Part shown: positions 36,005 to 47,984 of the stretch, piece by piece
Numbering within the stretch: the first letter of the stretch is position 1
Layout of the letters: each line of letters opens with the position of its first letter
Source of the DNA: Hofstenia miamia
Taxonomy: Eukaryota; Xenacoelomorpha; Acoela
Reading direction: 5' to 3'
Assembly: GCA_004352715.1 (NCBI GenBank)
Contig: SCFE01000020.1
Location: 1,073,049 to 1,137,048 of the forward strand
Length of the DNA stretch: 64,000 nt
Position numbers and translations under genes: made by a program
The notes under the pieces: model-generated
Seen by the model: only the letters and a program-made list of their open reading frames with translations
Databases searched by the model: none
Told to the model about the DNA's origin: nothing

Positions 36005-38455
36005 TTAAAAACAATCACTTTTTAAATTTATGATACTGAACACGCTTATATTTAGCAACATCATACGACTTTTTACAAAATCGTTTAAAAATATATTTTC
36101 TAAAGTACAAAACAGCTTATTCGAAACATTGTCATCCATTAGCGATTTGTTTGAAATTTTACTTATATTAAAATCAAAGTCTTTCAACACGAAATGTCAA
36201 CTTCCAAGTAATCTTTAAAGAAACAAAAACTTAACATTACAAATTGAAATAATGCATCATTAGGGAAGGCGAGTTTTGCCCTATTCAGTCTTTTGGTGAA
36301 TTTTGAACAATCTTTATATTGGTACATGTATCTGAAAAATCTGGGAGTTTTTGGCAATGTAGCCAGCCACAAAGAACAAACCCATTTTTTCGTCTTCATT
36401 TATATCGGGAATAATTTCTGTCAAAATTTCTAATCCTAATTCTTCAGATTTTGTCAAACCTCGGTTAGAAAATTGACAACTAGCCCAGAATGACCAGTAG
36501 ATAAATCCATTCCTACATTGAAAAGTTGCATGCATCTATTTGAAAAGTTTGATTAATTTTCTCATGTGAAATTGAATTGCATGCACCATCAGCCTGCTAA
36601 AATGTCCGAAATGCGCTTCAATATCATCTTGCGTAAAAAAGCTAGTAATATCGACGTCATGTTTGTAAAATTATTCTGTAGTTAAAAGAAATTTAATAAC
36701 ATCAATTACACACAAACAACTCCACTTTAAAGCTGAACTTGTTTAATGAGTTAGGGAGCGAAGGCAACTCCGATTGCTTACACAATCCATGAATGAAGAA
36801 AGATTTGCAAGGTATTAAAAAAACTCGAACCGCTCATTATTAATTGAGGTAAATGCTTTTCTATCACAATCCTAAATCGAATATCAGCACCAACAGAACT
36901 TATGTTAGTAATCTTCCAAAATTTTAAAATTATTGAAATAAATAAAGCGGTTATTTCAATTTGATTTGAAGAAGTGGTGGAACTTTTAATAAAGTATGGG
37001 CTAACTTTGATGAATCATTCAAAGCTCTAACATATACTTCTCCACCCCGAAATGAAAGAAGAGAGCGTATGTTAATTTCATCAATAATCAAATAAACAGC
37101 AGCTTGTTTTTTGTGCAATGATTAGTAAATAATCGCTTAGAAAACTGACTGTCCTTAGTTCTCTTTCCAACACTAGTAATTGCTTATAAAAGAGAAATTG
37201 ATGGTAATACAAGCTTTTTTCGTAATTTTTCAAATAAAGAACGGCTACAACTGTACCATGAAAAGGCTAAGATTAAATCTTCCGAACTATAAATCCTTCA
37301 GTTTTTGGTGAATTTAATATCTTACATTGTTCAACTAAAAACTGATGTTTTTCAGTTTCTTCAATGCCTATGTTACTAGAGAATGTTTTAACAGATGAAC
37401 AAGTTGTTCCACTTCACTCCAATATCGTACTCGAAGACTTGAAAAAGGCTTTACATTTCTTAATTGTGAATATGACTTATAATTAATTGTGTTCGTTGCA
37501 ATATTTTTGGTAAAATAAATTGACCACTCATGAGTATTTCCTTTTTTGGACATAGAAAACAATACGACATAAGCCACATTCTTATAATCATATGCAGTCG
37601 AAAAAACAATATCATTGTATAGTTTTTCTATTTTTCATGAAACTTTCCAAACTATGAGATCTTTCTGGCGAAAAATATAAAAAACACAGACAGAGATACA
37701 ATCACCCATGAATAATTAAAAAGACAAGCATTTCAAAATGATTTAGCGATATGTGAAAATATACTAACAAAATTCACATGATCGTAAAAACTGCTTATAT
37801 TAAAAATATCTATGCTAAATTTAGTAAAGTAATCATATGAACTAATATCAGAAATAAATAATTTATACACATAAAATGTTTTACATTTAGAAATGTGGAA
37901 AAAGTAATTGATAATTTTGCATTACTAATTGTTTTTACTAAATACTGAATTTTGTCTGAAAGTTCCTCAGAAGTTTAAATTTTGCATACATCTGACATTA
38001 ATGCCAACATTTAAATATAGTACAATATTTTATTGATAATTGGTAATTACAAGTGCGAATTTACCGTCTAACTCATCCAATTTTGTACATCTGGATTCCG
38101 CCAAAACTTTCAAGGTTGATCGCTTCTTCGATGGAGGTGTTGGGATGCAAGAGTCTGGAACATTTTTAAAACTTGAAGGGAACAATTGGGAAGCTTGTAT
38201 CGACCACCACTTTTAACTAACTTTACATTTGCAGGCCAATGCTCACTGAAAATACCCATGTTGTTTGTAAGATTTTTAATCCGATTTGGGAGGCATTTTA
38301 TCCATTCATTTCTCCTATTTCTATCTGTGGGAAAACTATGGTCCTTTTCCCATTTAATTTTTCACCCCGCTTCGAAGGACAGTGGTGCGACTCACCTATA
38401 ATGGGAACACGTTCGCCCCGCTGCCACTCAACTCTGTTCTTTAAAGCGGGGCGAA
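36005..38455 (-). pseudogene. P-element/THAP-like transposon remnant
   Basis: At 38030-38400 the minus strand gives a THAP-type zinc finger in two frames: HHCPSKRGEKLNGKRTIVFP, then FPTDRNRRNEWIKCLPNRI, SEHWPANVKLVKSGGRYKLP, and NVPDSCIPTPPSKKRST. The Cys of the usual CSEHW is Phe here (IFSEHW), which breaks zinc binding. At 36184-36535 come IIPDINEDEKMGLFFVAGYI, then KLAFPNDALFQFVMLSF, and at 36005-36190 SNKLFCTLENIF, the C-terminal domain. Between them, frames such as THEWSIYFTKNIA at 37368-37577 may be the transposase middle. Several frameshifts are needed. The order THAP then GYIA matches P-element and THAP9-type transposases. It is inactive as read. Confidence 0.65.
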
Positions 38456-39061
38456 AGTTATACCACAGCAAAAATTTAAATGGGAATACACAAATTAAAT
38501 TTCAATTGTTGGTTTTCACTGTTTTGTAATAAAATGAAAAAATTGTTACGATATATTTTCAAAATGGCTTAGTTCGGTTTTTTTCTAAATTTGTGCCCAA
38601 ATAAATAATTTTTATAGATGGAGAAATAGTATGTACTGCTCTTTAAGAATTTTTTGGCTGTCCTTAAAAATTTAGTTATTTCAATTTAATAGACACTAAT
38701 TTGATGGAAATTTTTGTTAAGGTCTCTTAGGATCAAGTACAGTGTATAGCAGAATAATTGACGTTTTAGTTTTGCAGTAAATGTCATCAATAATTGAATA
38801 GGTACAATGCGTTTCAGTAACTAGAATTTGTCTTTACAGTAAATGCTTTCAAAAATGGAGTGGGTAAAATACATTACTTTAAGCAAATTATGAATTACCG
38901 AAAATGACGACGGCTTAGAAAACTTGAAGCAATTGGAAACGATTCCTTGCAAATCTTTTAATTATATTTTTTTGTTCTATTAGTACACTCAAATTATCCA
39001 AGTATATATATATATTAGAAGTAATTATACTGAGCTTTGCAATATTCATTTTTATTTATAC

Positions 39062-39736
39062 ATTCCTTACCATTCAAATTGTAGCAAAGCATACAAAATA
39101 TATACAATCAAAGCTTTGTTTAATAGGGCTAAACTTACATCCTCAAATTACAAACAACTTACAGATGCCACCAACAAAGTTTTTAAAATACTTGAAGATA
39201 ATGGTTATCCGCACAAATTAATCAAACAATATTCAAACACTATTTTGCAATAACAAAGAAGACAATAAAATAGAAAAGCTTGATGAAACCAAGATCAATG
39301 TATATTTAAAGCTTCCTTATGTATGTAACCAAATTCAAAGTTTAAAGAAGAAAATAACAACTATGAATACAAATTTCAAATGGAAAAGATCGTTCCTATA
39401 TTTACATCGTATAAAACTAAAGATATGTTCCAAAATAAAGATCCAATTCCAAAGAATTTAGTTTCCTCTGTTGTCTACAATTATAAATGTAATGATTGTG
39501 AAAAATCATACGTCGGGGAAACAAAACGACATTTGTTAACAAGAATGAAGGAGCATATTAACGGACACCTAAGATCAGAAATATTTATTCATGAACACCA
39601 AGCTAAACAAAAATTTTTTTACATACAACTAAGAACACAACATCCTAAAATAGGCGAAGCTTTAATCATCAAGCAAACAAAAAAACATCAATTGCTAAAT
39701 AAGCAACAAAGCATGATAACATTAAATTTATTCTAG
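39062..39736 (+). pseudogene. Penelope-like reverse transcriptase end and GIY-YIG nuclease
   Basis: Frames in order: YTIKALFNRAKLTSSNYKQL and LEDNGYPHKLIKQY (thumb region of Penelope-like RT), then INVYLKLPYVCNQIQSLKKK, then from 39380 an open 118-codon frame with DPIPKNLVSS, VVYNYKCNDCEKSYVGETKR, HLLTRMKEH and IGEALIIKQ. The VYNY..C..C..SYVGET block is the GIY-YIG endonuclease that cuts target DNA for insertion. Two frameshifts separate the RT pieces from the nuclease frame, and the catalytic RT core is missing (5' truncation). The nuclease module itself is uninterrupted. Confidence 0.75.
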
Positions 39737-39794
39737 TGTGCATGCAGTAATTTTGTATTATTATAGTGTAGTCAATTGTAAATATTTAATTCCC

Positions 39795-39854
39795 CGCATA
39801 TTTGTTACTGATGATGATTTTCAGAATCGAAACCGGTCTATATTTTTCATAGCG
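39795..39854 (+). ncRNA. Hammerhead ribozyme motif of Penelope-like family 1
   Basis: CTGATGA at 39808-39814, stem II GATT/AATC (39816-39819 with 39825-39828, loop TTCAG), GAAA at 39829-39832, a two-pair stem III (AC/GT, loop CG), and predicted cleavage after GTC at 39838. Stem I can form from CGC (39795-39797) with GCG (39852-39854) and TA with TA next to the core. It sits 58 bases after the nuclease stop. As in the minus-strand motif at 9021-9073, one unpaired base (T39815) lies between the core A and stem II. Stem I has large internal loops, so activity is uncertain. Confidence 0.6.
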
Positions 39855-39863
39855 TTTAAAAAT

Positions 39864-40863
39864 NNNNNNNNNNNNNNNNNNNNNNNNNNNNNNNNNNNNN
39901 NNNNNNNNNNNNNNNNNNNNNNNNNNNNNNNNNNNNNNNNNNNNNNNNNNNNNNNNNNNNNNNNNNNNNNNNNNNNNNNNNNNNNNNNNNNNNNNNNNNN
40001 NNNNNNNNNNNNNNNNNNNNNNNNNNNNNNNNNNNNNNNNNNNNNNNNNNNNNNNNNNNNNNNNNNNNNNNNNNNNNNNNNNNNNNNNNNNNNNNNNNNN
40101 NNNNNNNNNNNNNNNNNNNNNNNNNNNNNNNNNNNNNNNNNNNNNNNNNNNNNNNNNNNNNNNNNNNNNNNNNNNNNNNNNNNNNNNNNNNNNNNNNNNN
40201 NNNNNNNNNNNNNNNNNNNNNNNNNNNNNNNNNNNNNNNNNNNNNNNNNNNNNNNNNNNNNNNNNNNNNNNNNNNNNNNNNNNNNNNNNNNNNNNNNNNN
40301 NNNNNNNNNNNNNNNNNNNNNNNNNNNNNNNNNNNNNNNNNNNNNNNNNNNNNNNNNNNNNNNNNNNNNNNNNNNNNNNNNNNNNNNNNNNNNNNNNNNN
40401 NNNNNNNNNNNNNNNNNNNNNNNNNNNNNNNNNNNNNNNNNNNNNNNNNNNNNNNNNNNNNNNNNNNNNNNNNNNNNNNNNNNNNNNNNNNNNNNNNNNN
40501 NNNNNNNNNNNNNNNNNNNNNNNNNNNNNNNNNNNNNNNNNNNNNNNNNNNNNNNNNNNNNNNNNNNNNNNNNNNNNNNNNNNNNNNNNNNNNNNNNNNN
40601 NNNNNNNNNNNNNNNNNNNNNNNNNNNNNNNNNNNNNNNNNNNNNNNNNNNNNNNNNNNNNNNNNNNNNNNNNNNNNNNNNNNNNNNNNNNNNNNNNNNN
40701 NNNNNNNNNNNNNNNNNNNNNNNNNNNNNNNNNNNNNNNNNNNNNNNNNNNNNNNNNNNNNNNNNNNNNNNNNNNNNNNNNNNNNNNNNNNNNNNNNNNN
40801 NNNNNNNNNNNNNNNNNNNNNNNNNNNNNNNNNNNNNNNNNNNNNNNNNNNNNNNNNNNNNNN
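39864..40863. other. Assembly gap, 1000 N
   Basis: A round placeholder directly after the 3' end of the Penelope-like element, followed by a TA run (40864-40886) that also follows this end in the copy at 29282-29312. Confidence 0.95.
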
Positions 40864-41260
40864 ATATATATATATATATATATATAACTAAGAGCAACTA
40901 TTCAATATGAGGGTTCACATTTTGCACATCTACTTTTCAATGTCATATTTTTCTAATTTCAACCTAACAAATGGAATCAGAATCAGCATAATGAATGCTT
41001 ATGTTATAAATCACTAACAGGGAATTTCTCTACACATATACAGCCATTTTAAGTCTAGTTAACACGATTATGTGCACTGTGGTTCATTCGGTGAGGCGAG
41101 CATCGAACACAAGCTATTGCAATGTTAGCAATCCCTATTTTCAATTTCTTCCATTGTGGTAGTGTGATCTTTAGAAATTTCATTCCTTCTTAGTCCTTAA
41201 CTTCAACCAGAAAAGTTAGGCTCCATCCTTGCTCGACGTGAATGAAGTCCAACCCACTTA

Positions 41261-41506
41261 ATTCCATTTGGGTACATTTTTATGACACTTTTTAAGTATT
41301 TTTTTTACAATTTTGCAGTTTGCTAGACCAAAGTTGGGTATGTTTGAAACTAATATAATCTATACACTGAAGTTGAAAATTCTAAATGGAGAATATGATG
41401 CTAATGTACAATTTCAAAAAGTTATTTAAGAAATTATATAGCATTCACCACAACTGTTCTCCAATAATCTACTTTTTCAATTTCAGCACATCTTTTCCAA
41501 TAGCTC
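41261..41506 (+). repeat. Direct repeat, first copy (exact, at least 246 bp)
   Basis: Appears identical to 63755-64000, where the window ends. It includes a polypyrimidine tract and the TTTCAG acceptor at 41481-41486 plus the first 20 bases of the possible exon at 41487. Confidence 0.9.
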
Positions 41507-41612
41507 AGGTCAACAACAGCCCAGCGCAGGTCTATCTCCAAATTCAAATCCTGTTAACAGAAGAAAGGACAGGACTGAGGATAATTCCATATTAAGGCTG
41601 TGCTGCCACTAA
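41487..41612 (+). CDS. Possible terminal exon, Ser/Gln/Pro-rich tail
   Basis: After acceptor CTTTTTCAATTTCAG, a 126-base block can be read in phase 0 as HIFSNSSGQQQPSAGLSPN, then NPVNRRKDRTEDNSIL and RLCCH with a stop. The reading is polar and disorder-like, with a basic RRKDR patch and a CC near the end. The second frame (TSFPIAQVNNSPAQVYLQIQ...) is also open to 41595, so the frame is not decided. There is no recognised family, and the donor exon is not found upstream in this window (gap at 39864-40863). The acceptor and exon start recur at 63981-64000. Confidence 0.35.
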   Translation, partial: HIFSNSSGQQQPSAGLSPNSNPVNRRKDRTEDNSILRLCCH

Positions 41613-43276
41613 GTAAATTTAGTTAAATTTTGTAACTTAGCATAATTTGAATTTTATACCTAATTTCTTTATTATTTTATTAGCATTGCTATGTAAATCA
41701 CTATGTTCACTACAAATTTTCACTTATGCAAAATATAATTTCATAAACATTTCAACAAAAATGTCTATATTTCTCATTGGAGTTTCGCTTAAATAGTGGA
41801 TTAAATTGCCCTTTGCCATAAATTTCAGACACGTAGGGGTGGAAATTTTTTATTTGGAACGCTACAACTACATGTAGATTTTTCTAGTTCAATAAATAAT
41901 GCATNNNNNNNNNNNNNNNNNNNNNNNNNNNNNNNNNNNNNNNNNNNNNNNNNNNNNNNNNNNNNNNNNNNNNNNNNNNNNNNNNNNNNNNNNNNNNNNN
42001 NNNNNNNNNNNNNNNNNNNNNNNNNNNNNNNNNNNNNNNNNNNNNNNNNNNNNNNNNNNNNNNNNNNNNNNNNNNNNNNNNNNNNNNNNNNNNNNNNNNN
42101 NNNNNNNNNNNNNNNNNNNNNNNNNNNNNNNNNNNNNNNNNNNNNNNNNNNNNNNNNNNNNNNNNNNNNNNNNNNNNNNNNNNNNNNNNGTGCAAGTTAT
42201 ATATATATATATATATATAACAGTAAGATTGGGTAATTAGGAATTTCGTGAAATCCCTAAAACTTCAGCGAATTTGTGAAATTGCTATTTCACTAAGAAA
42301 TTCGTTAAATCCCTAAAACTTCAGCGAGTTGGGGTTACGGCTAGGTTTAGTATTTTTTCATTCAATTCATGAAGTATCTATGTATAGTGAAGATAAATAG
42401 AATGTTTTTATTTAATATGTAAATCAATTGTAACAAAATATTATCAAAGATACCCATTTTCAGACAAGTTGTTATCTTTCACTAATGTGGTAGAGGAAGT
42501 ATTTCTGAAATGGTAGAGCGGTAACAAGAGCAAATACTTTCCCATAGATTCTTTGGTCATGGCCACTAATAGAATAGATTCGTCATCTTCTTTGATTTTC
42601 GAAAGCTTTAAAAACAGCCTTATATTGGAATTTGGAGTTGCAACACTAGCCCAAAAAATCTTCATGAAACCCAAGAAGCGAGATTTCCTCTCCATGCTAC
42701 CCAATTTCGAGGACCACGGGAATCATATATGCTCCCATGAATCACCACTCCACTAAACAAGCTTGGCTAGTACTTCATACTTCTGCTTAAACCTAGAAGC
42801 ACGCAATCTGCAAAGTTTTAATCAACAAGATCCTCTCATTAGCTAGATGATGAAAAGCAATAAATCGAATGACACAAATTAGTGCAATCTTGTTACGTTA
42901 AAATAATATGTTGTGTTCCAATATTTCCTGAAAAAACGTTTGCGAGTAATCTATTTTAGCCTGCGGTGCCAATGAATATTTGTCCACTTGTCAAGAAAAT
43001 TAAATTTATATTGAAAGTAAACTCAAAATTCTAACATAAACCATTTAAATTTCCACCGTTTAATTTATTAATGATAAAACTATATAACGAGAAATATCCT
43101 CTACTAGATAAACTAGTTGCAGGAATGGCAGCACATCAACACTGAAATAAAATTGTGTTGTGGTAAAGCAGTAAATCGCATTACAATAAATATCTCATGA
43201 ACTAATTCTAATTGCTAACTACGATTTACATCCTAGATTTAGATGCACTATTATGACACTACAGTATTGCTCAAAT
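41613..43276. other. Non-coding with gap 41905-42189
   Basis: Contains a 285-N gap next to a TA run and an imperfect repeat at 42241-42335. The minus-strand frame 42444-42704 (86 codons) and the plus-strand frame 42553-42756 overlap and neither shows a motif. Confidence 0.4.
42241..42335 (+). repeat. Imperfect 57-base tandem repeat
   Basis: The block AATCCCTAAAACTTCAGCGA recurs as AAATCCCTAAAACTTCAGCG, preceded each time by ATTTCGTGA or ATTCGTTA. Confidence 0.7.
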
Positions 43277-43514
43277 CAGGGGCGTACGCAGGATTTTCTG
43301 ACGGGGGGAAATCATTGTCATTACCCAATGCGGGGCCAAGCCCCGTAAATATTTTTGAAAATATTGAGAAAATAGACCCTAAAAATGCATTTCAAGATTC
43401 TAGATTTTAAATTTCTCAAATTTTTAAAAATTTGTTTTTGATTTATCCAGTCAAAATCAAATTTGGAAAACTGATGGGGGGCCATTCCACCATGCCCCCT
43501 TGCGTACGCCATTG
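43277..43514 (+). mobile_element. hAT-type MITE, about 238 bp
   Basis: The left end CAGGGGCGTACGCAGGATTT is mirrored by the right end CCCCTTGCGTACGCCATTG. The left flank GCTCAAAT (43269-43276) matches the right flank GCTCA (43515-43519), which is cut by the N at 43520. An eight-base target duplication and CAGGG/CAATG ends fit hAT elements. It encodes no transposase. Confidence 0.75.
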
Positions 43515-43520
43515 GCTCAN

Positions 43521-43894
43521 CAAACTAATCTAATTTTTGCAGAAATAACACTTGAAATTTGTTGGAATGAGTTGTCCGATTTACTTGAAATTTTACGTTG
43601 TGTTGTGTTGAGAAATTAAAAATTTCGCTGATTTGCGCCGCAGCCTACTGATATACGAACGGCGTGGAGCTGTACCATTGGCATTTGACCGACTCAATGA
43701 TCTGAACATTAGGAATAGTAAAAGTTTGAGTGTTTTTACAAAAAATCGTATTTCTCATTCGAAACTTTATATTATTATATTTTTAAGCACAGGAATAATT
43801 CTTAGCGCAAACCTTCCTTATGACATGAGTGCGCACATATACATAGATGTGTCCATAACCTGGGGTATGGCCCGTACCGTGCTCGGCCCGTTCC
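43521..43894 (+). repeat. 374-bp segment between two single Ns
   Basis: Bounded exactly by N at 43520 and 43895 and apparently identical to 44833-45206. Because the copy borders coincide with both Ns, it looks like a contig placed twice by the assembler. Confidence 0.85.
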
Positions 43895-43895
43895 N

Positions 43896-44832
43896 ATTAA
43901 TGAAGGATATAATGTGGTTATTTTTGGGGATTTTATCTTGAATTCCTCATATAGTTTCTATCCGGATTTAACTGGATCTCTATTCTATCCTGCCCTGTCT
44001 TGCACGGACTCGGCTATACTCTATATGAGGAAACGATTTTCTAAAAATCTCAATGTGCCGTTCTTTTGACGTAATGACGTGCTTCTTCATTAATGACATG
44101 AACCACAGTCAGTTGAAAGGTATTTTTAATTATCTTACATATTCGTTTTGATAAAAAATCAATAAGGTCTTTAAGAATTTGTAATAACTTTATGCCTATC
44201 AGAGATATACTTGAAAGATTTCGAGAAAATATAAAAGCAATGTCTCTTCCTTTTTCCTAATTCCGGATTAATAATTTTATACATTGCAAAGGTATTTCTA
44301 GTCTAATTGTGGTTATGCAAGGTATTCAGATACATATGAAATAAGGCTTTGGGTGTTGATTGATGTGAAAGACAAATATGTTTTAGACATTAGGTTTTTG
44401 TCTTGCCAAACAAGAAGCGATTTGAGAACGGATCAACTTGTTAAAAATGATTCAAAACTCTTACTTTTTTGGGAAGAGGCATAACATTACTTCTAAAAAC
44501 TTTTCACATCTTCCTTGACTTACCCTATTCTTTTGAGAAAAAAATTGCAGTGGTGGGTATAATGTGCAGCAAAATAGACAAGAATTCTCTAGTCGTCTCT
44601 GCTTCTCAAACATTGTCTTAGTCAACTAAAGTAATGATTTTTTTTTTTATTAAATAACATTAACATATGCTAGAAATAAACTTTCAATTAAATCCAGAAA
44701 ATGTTGTTCATTCAACAGGATAATATTTATGGTGAGTAGATGGTAGCTTCCTATTTCAAATTGCTTAATTATGAACTATAGCAAAAGTAGGTACAGTCGT
44801 ATCCTTCTTAATTGCTACAGTTTTGTAAAACT
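43896..44832. other. Non-coding
   Basis: AT-rich, no gene recognised. Confidence 0.4.
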
Positions 44833-45206
44833 CAAACTAATCTAATTTTTGCAGAAATAACACTTGAAATTTGTTGGAATGAGTTGTCCGATTTACTTGA
44901 AATTTTACGTTGTGTTGTGTTGAGAAATTAAAAATTTCGCTGATTTGCGCCGCAGCCTACTGATATACGAACGGCGTGGAGCTGTACCATTGGCATTTGA
45001 CCGACTCAATGATCTGAACATTAGGAATAGTAAAAGTTTGAGTGTTTTTACAAAAAATCGTATTTCTCATTCGAAACTTTATATTATTATATTTTTAAGC
45101 ACAGGAATAATTCTTAGCGCAAACCTTCCTTATGACATGAGTGCGCACATATACATAGATGTGTCCATAACCTGGGGTATGGCCCGTACCGTGCTCGGCC
45201 CGTTCC
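44833..45206 (+). repeat. 374-bp segment in continuous sequence
   Basis: The contiguous counterpart of 43521-43894. It carries an open plus-strand frame (MRRSLLIYERRGAVPLAFDR...) ending soon after the segment at 45247. No family was recognised; the GC-rich tail (GCCCGTACCGTGCTCGGCCC) argues for a repeat. Confidence 0.7.
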
Positions 45207-47984
45207 ATACAATGAGGCCCGTTGATTTGTTCGTGCCCGTATCTTGAGCCCATAGCTTTAAATAGCTTGACCCAATAGGAAATTCTGGTAATGCGCATGC
45301 ACTATTAGCCATGCATTCTTAGACAGTCATAACACCTATCAGCATAGCTTATGTCAAAAGCCAAATTAAGTATTTTTGTTGAAAGCTAAATTTAGAAAGA
45401 CGAAGTCACAATTACGTCTTGTATCCAGAAAAGTTTTATCAATTCATTGATAAATCAAACATCAAATCACATAAAGATAATTGACATCAAAACAGCATGA
45501 AAATATCTTAAGTGTTCTACTGATTAATTACCTTGTCAAATAAGTAAATTACATTAATTTATGGAAATCTTTTGAAGTTCATAACTTACGATTCTTAAGT
45601 TACAATATAATACACATATCAATGTAATGTTAGAGGGTGACAGTGAAACGGAACTCTATAATATTCAAAGCTGGACATGTATTGGATAAATCCATTCGGG
45701 GTGGGGATAACCTATAGTACGGATGCGGATTCGACACGTATAAAAAATTGTAATGCGGATGCTGATTTTTGAGGACTATATTTTCTTACAGTATCATATT
45801 CTTAATTTTATTAATGTAAATTCAGGTGACAATAAATAAAATGTATTGTTTCCAACCTACTCCAAATGTGTAAATATCTAACTTAGATTCCCCTTGTGTT
45901 CTGGATATTTCTTATCGCTAGATTTTTCTACCACTGCTTTTTCGATCAAACTTTAAGCTTTTGCAATTGACGTTTCAATTTTGATGTTTGAATTTCATTT
46001 TTAAAAAATAATGTTTTGTAGTTAACCATGATAATATTGTGTTTTCAGCATTTGTTTAGACTATTGTTCTTTGTGTTTTACATGCGAGCATTCCTATGAC
46101 TTCATACAAGTACGAATTCAATCATTGTGGGATTTTTTCTGATGACATGACATTTAGTACACTTTTGACAACAAATAGGCATAACATAGCCTATAGCATA
46201 CACCATGAACACTTTGGAATTCTTCAAAGTGTTGCACATATTTTGCAGAAACTTAAAAAAATTCTACGGATACGGATTGGGCGCAGGATTGAAGAATGTC
46301 AAACCATGTCCAATTTTTCTGATATTGATGAAGACAGTTAATTTTATGTGGTTTAGTGAAATATTTTATGAACATTTTTTGTTGTAAGTCTACATGAGAC
46401 TTCGTGTTTTACGAAATGCATATACAATAGATAGTAGAAAATCATTATCAATCAATTGGCTTAATGTAATTGAAACAAGTGGTTTTAAGAATGGGAATTC
46501 TCAAACAACGAAAGTAATCAACTTCAGAGCCCGCAGGCCCGGCTCGTGCCCGTGCCATAGAAGTCCGTGCCAGTACAATTTTGTTCTTGCCCGGTACGGG
46601 CCCTACCTAGCCAATAACAAAGGCTTTCAATATTTATAAACAGGGTTGGATAAAATTGTTCAAAAAAGTTTGCAAAGCAGTTTGGTACTTTAAAGTAAGT
46701 CTGTAGAAATAGGGTTATTAACTAAAGTTTTGGTTTGCTCGATTTAGTGACTGTAATTGAGTGTGGGTAAACTACCTCCAACCTTTTCAACAATTGTGGT
46801 TTGCAGCATTCCAAATAGTACTAATTGCTATCATAATATAACTTAATTATTCTGATATAATAGGCTCACGAATTTCAACATGTATCACATCTCTCTCCAG
46901 TATATCTGGATTTTGAGTCTTATTTGTTAAGTGCAAACCTATTTCACCATAATATACTTCAATTTTGACAATCACTCATGCATGGCATTGTTGCCATTGA
47001 GTTTAGAATCACCTCTAGACATACATGATATTATATTTGTAGAATTTATTTTCAATAATGCAAACTAAGAAATTTGTTACAAATATGAAATTAGTTGACT
47101 TACCAACCTGATTTGTGTTATTGACGTAAATTGTGGTTGATGAGCTTAGGTGAAGCAAATGGAAGGCTTAATATATTTTGCAAGTTAGACAATTTCTCTG
47201 GTATGAATTGGAAATGCAAATAAAATTATAAAACTGCCTTCTACGAAATTTAAAGGTAAAATGCTCTTAATATTAACATCACGCGCACATTGAAGTATGC
47301 AGGTGACAGTTGCCACGTCGTCGATTAGACCTAATGTTGAACGCTTAGTCAAACAAAATTATTTCCGAAAATCTCACAAAGCAAGAAATCCTTAAATGTT
47401 TAATGTAATTTTTATTTATTTTGGCCTTAGCGCTGCATTAAATAGCTTCAGCTGTATGATTCACATGAACATAAAAGCTGTGCGGCACGCGTCAAAGAAC
47501 GGATTTGCTACCAGGGTTGCCGTTATTTAGGGATTTTTCACACAACGATAATCATTATGCGAATGCGAAAGTCTGTTGTGACACACAAGAGGCATAACAC
47601 AACAAAGTCATAAATATATTTGTAAGTTATTCTCTAAAAAAGAAACTCAAGGTTTCCAAATATTTTGCCATCCTTCTTACACCAATTCTTTTTAAATAAC
47701 AAGACATAGCTTTTCAATTTTTTTCCTTCAAGAATGGAGCCAAAAAACAAAATAAGGTACTGGACCAATCTGATTGAATATTTGATATCGGTTGCATTAT
47801 ATTTGCAGTTTTTTTAGTAATTGATAACCTAAAATATGTCTGAAATATCTCAATTTAGTAATCAATTTGATTAATAATGATTAATTTTAGCACCAGATCA
47901 ACGGAAGCAAATCTCACAACATGACTGAAAGATTGAAAACGGTGCGGGACGAGTATGTGTGCTGTCAAGCAGATCTCTTCCGCC
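45207..47984. other. Non-coding with GCCCG-rich patch
   Basis: Frames at 46096-46341, 46205-46387 and 46394-46639 are open but overlap and show no motif. A CCCG-rich patch at about 46525-46605 (CCCGCAGGCCCGGCTCGTGC) recalls those near 27960 and 45190. Confidence 0.4.

Larger units (their letters stand above)
38496..39863 (+). mobile_element. Penelope-like family 1, longer copy
   Basis: The leader 38496-39003 is shared in inverted orientation with 29454-29978. A short TA run, the coding part (39062-39736), a hammerhead motif and GCGTTTAAAAAT then meet the gap at 39864. The leader plus TA run occurs in both copies, so it belongs to the repeated unit and is not chance flank. Confidence 0.75.

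Noticed and set aside
42444-42756. Overlapping open frames on both strands
   Set aside because: Neither has a recognisable family; mutual overlap suggests chance.
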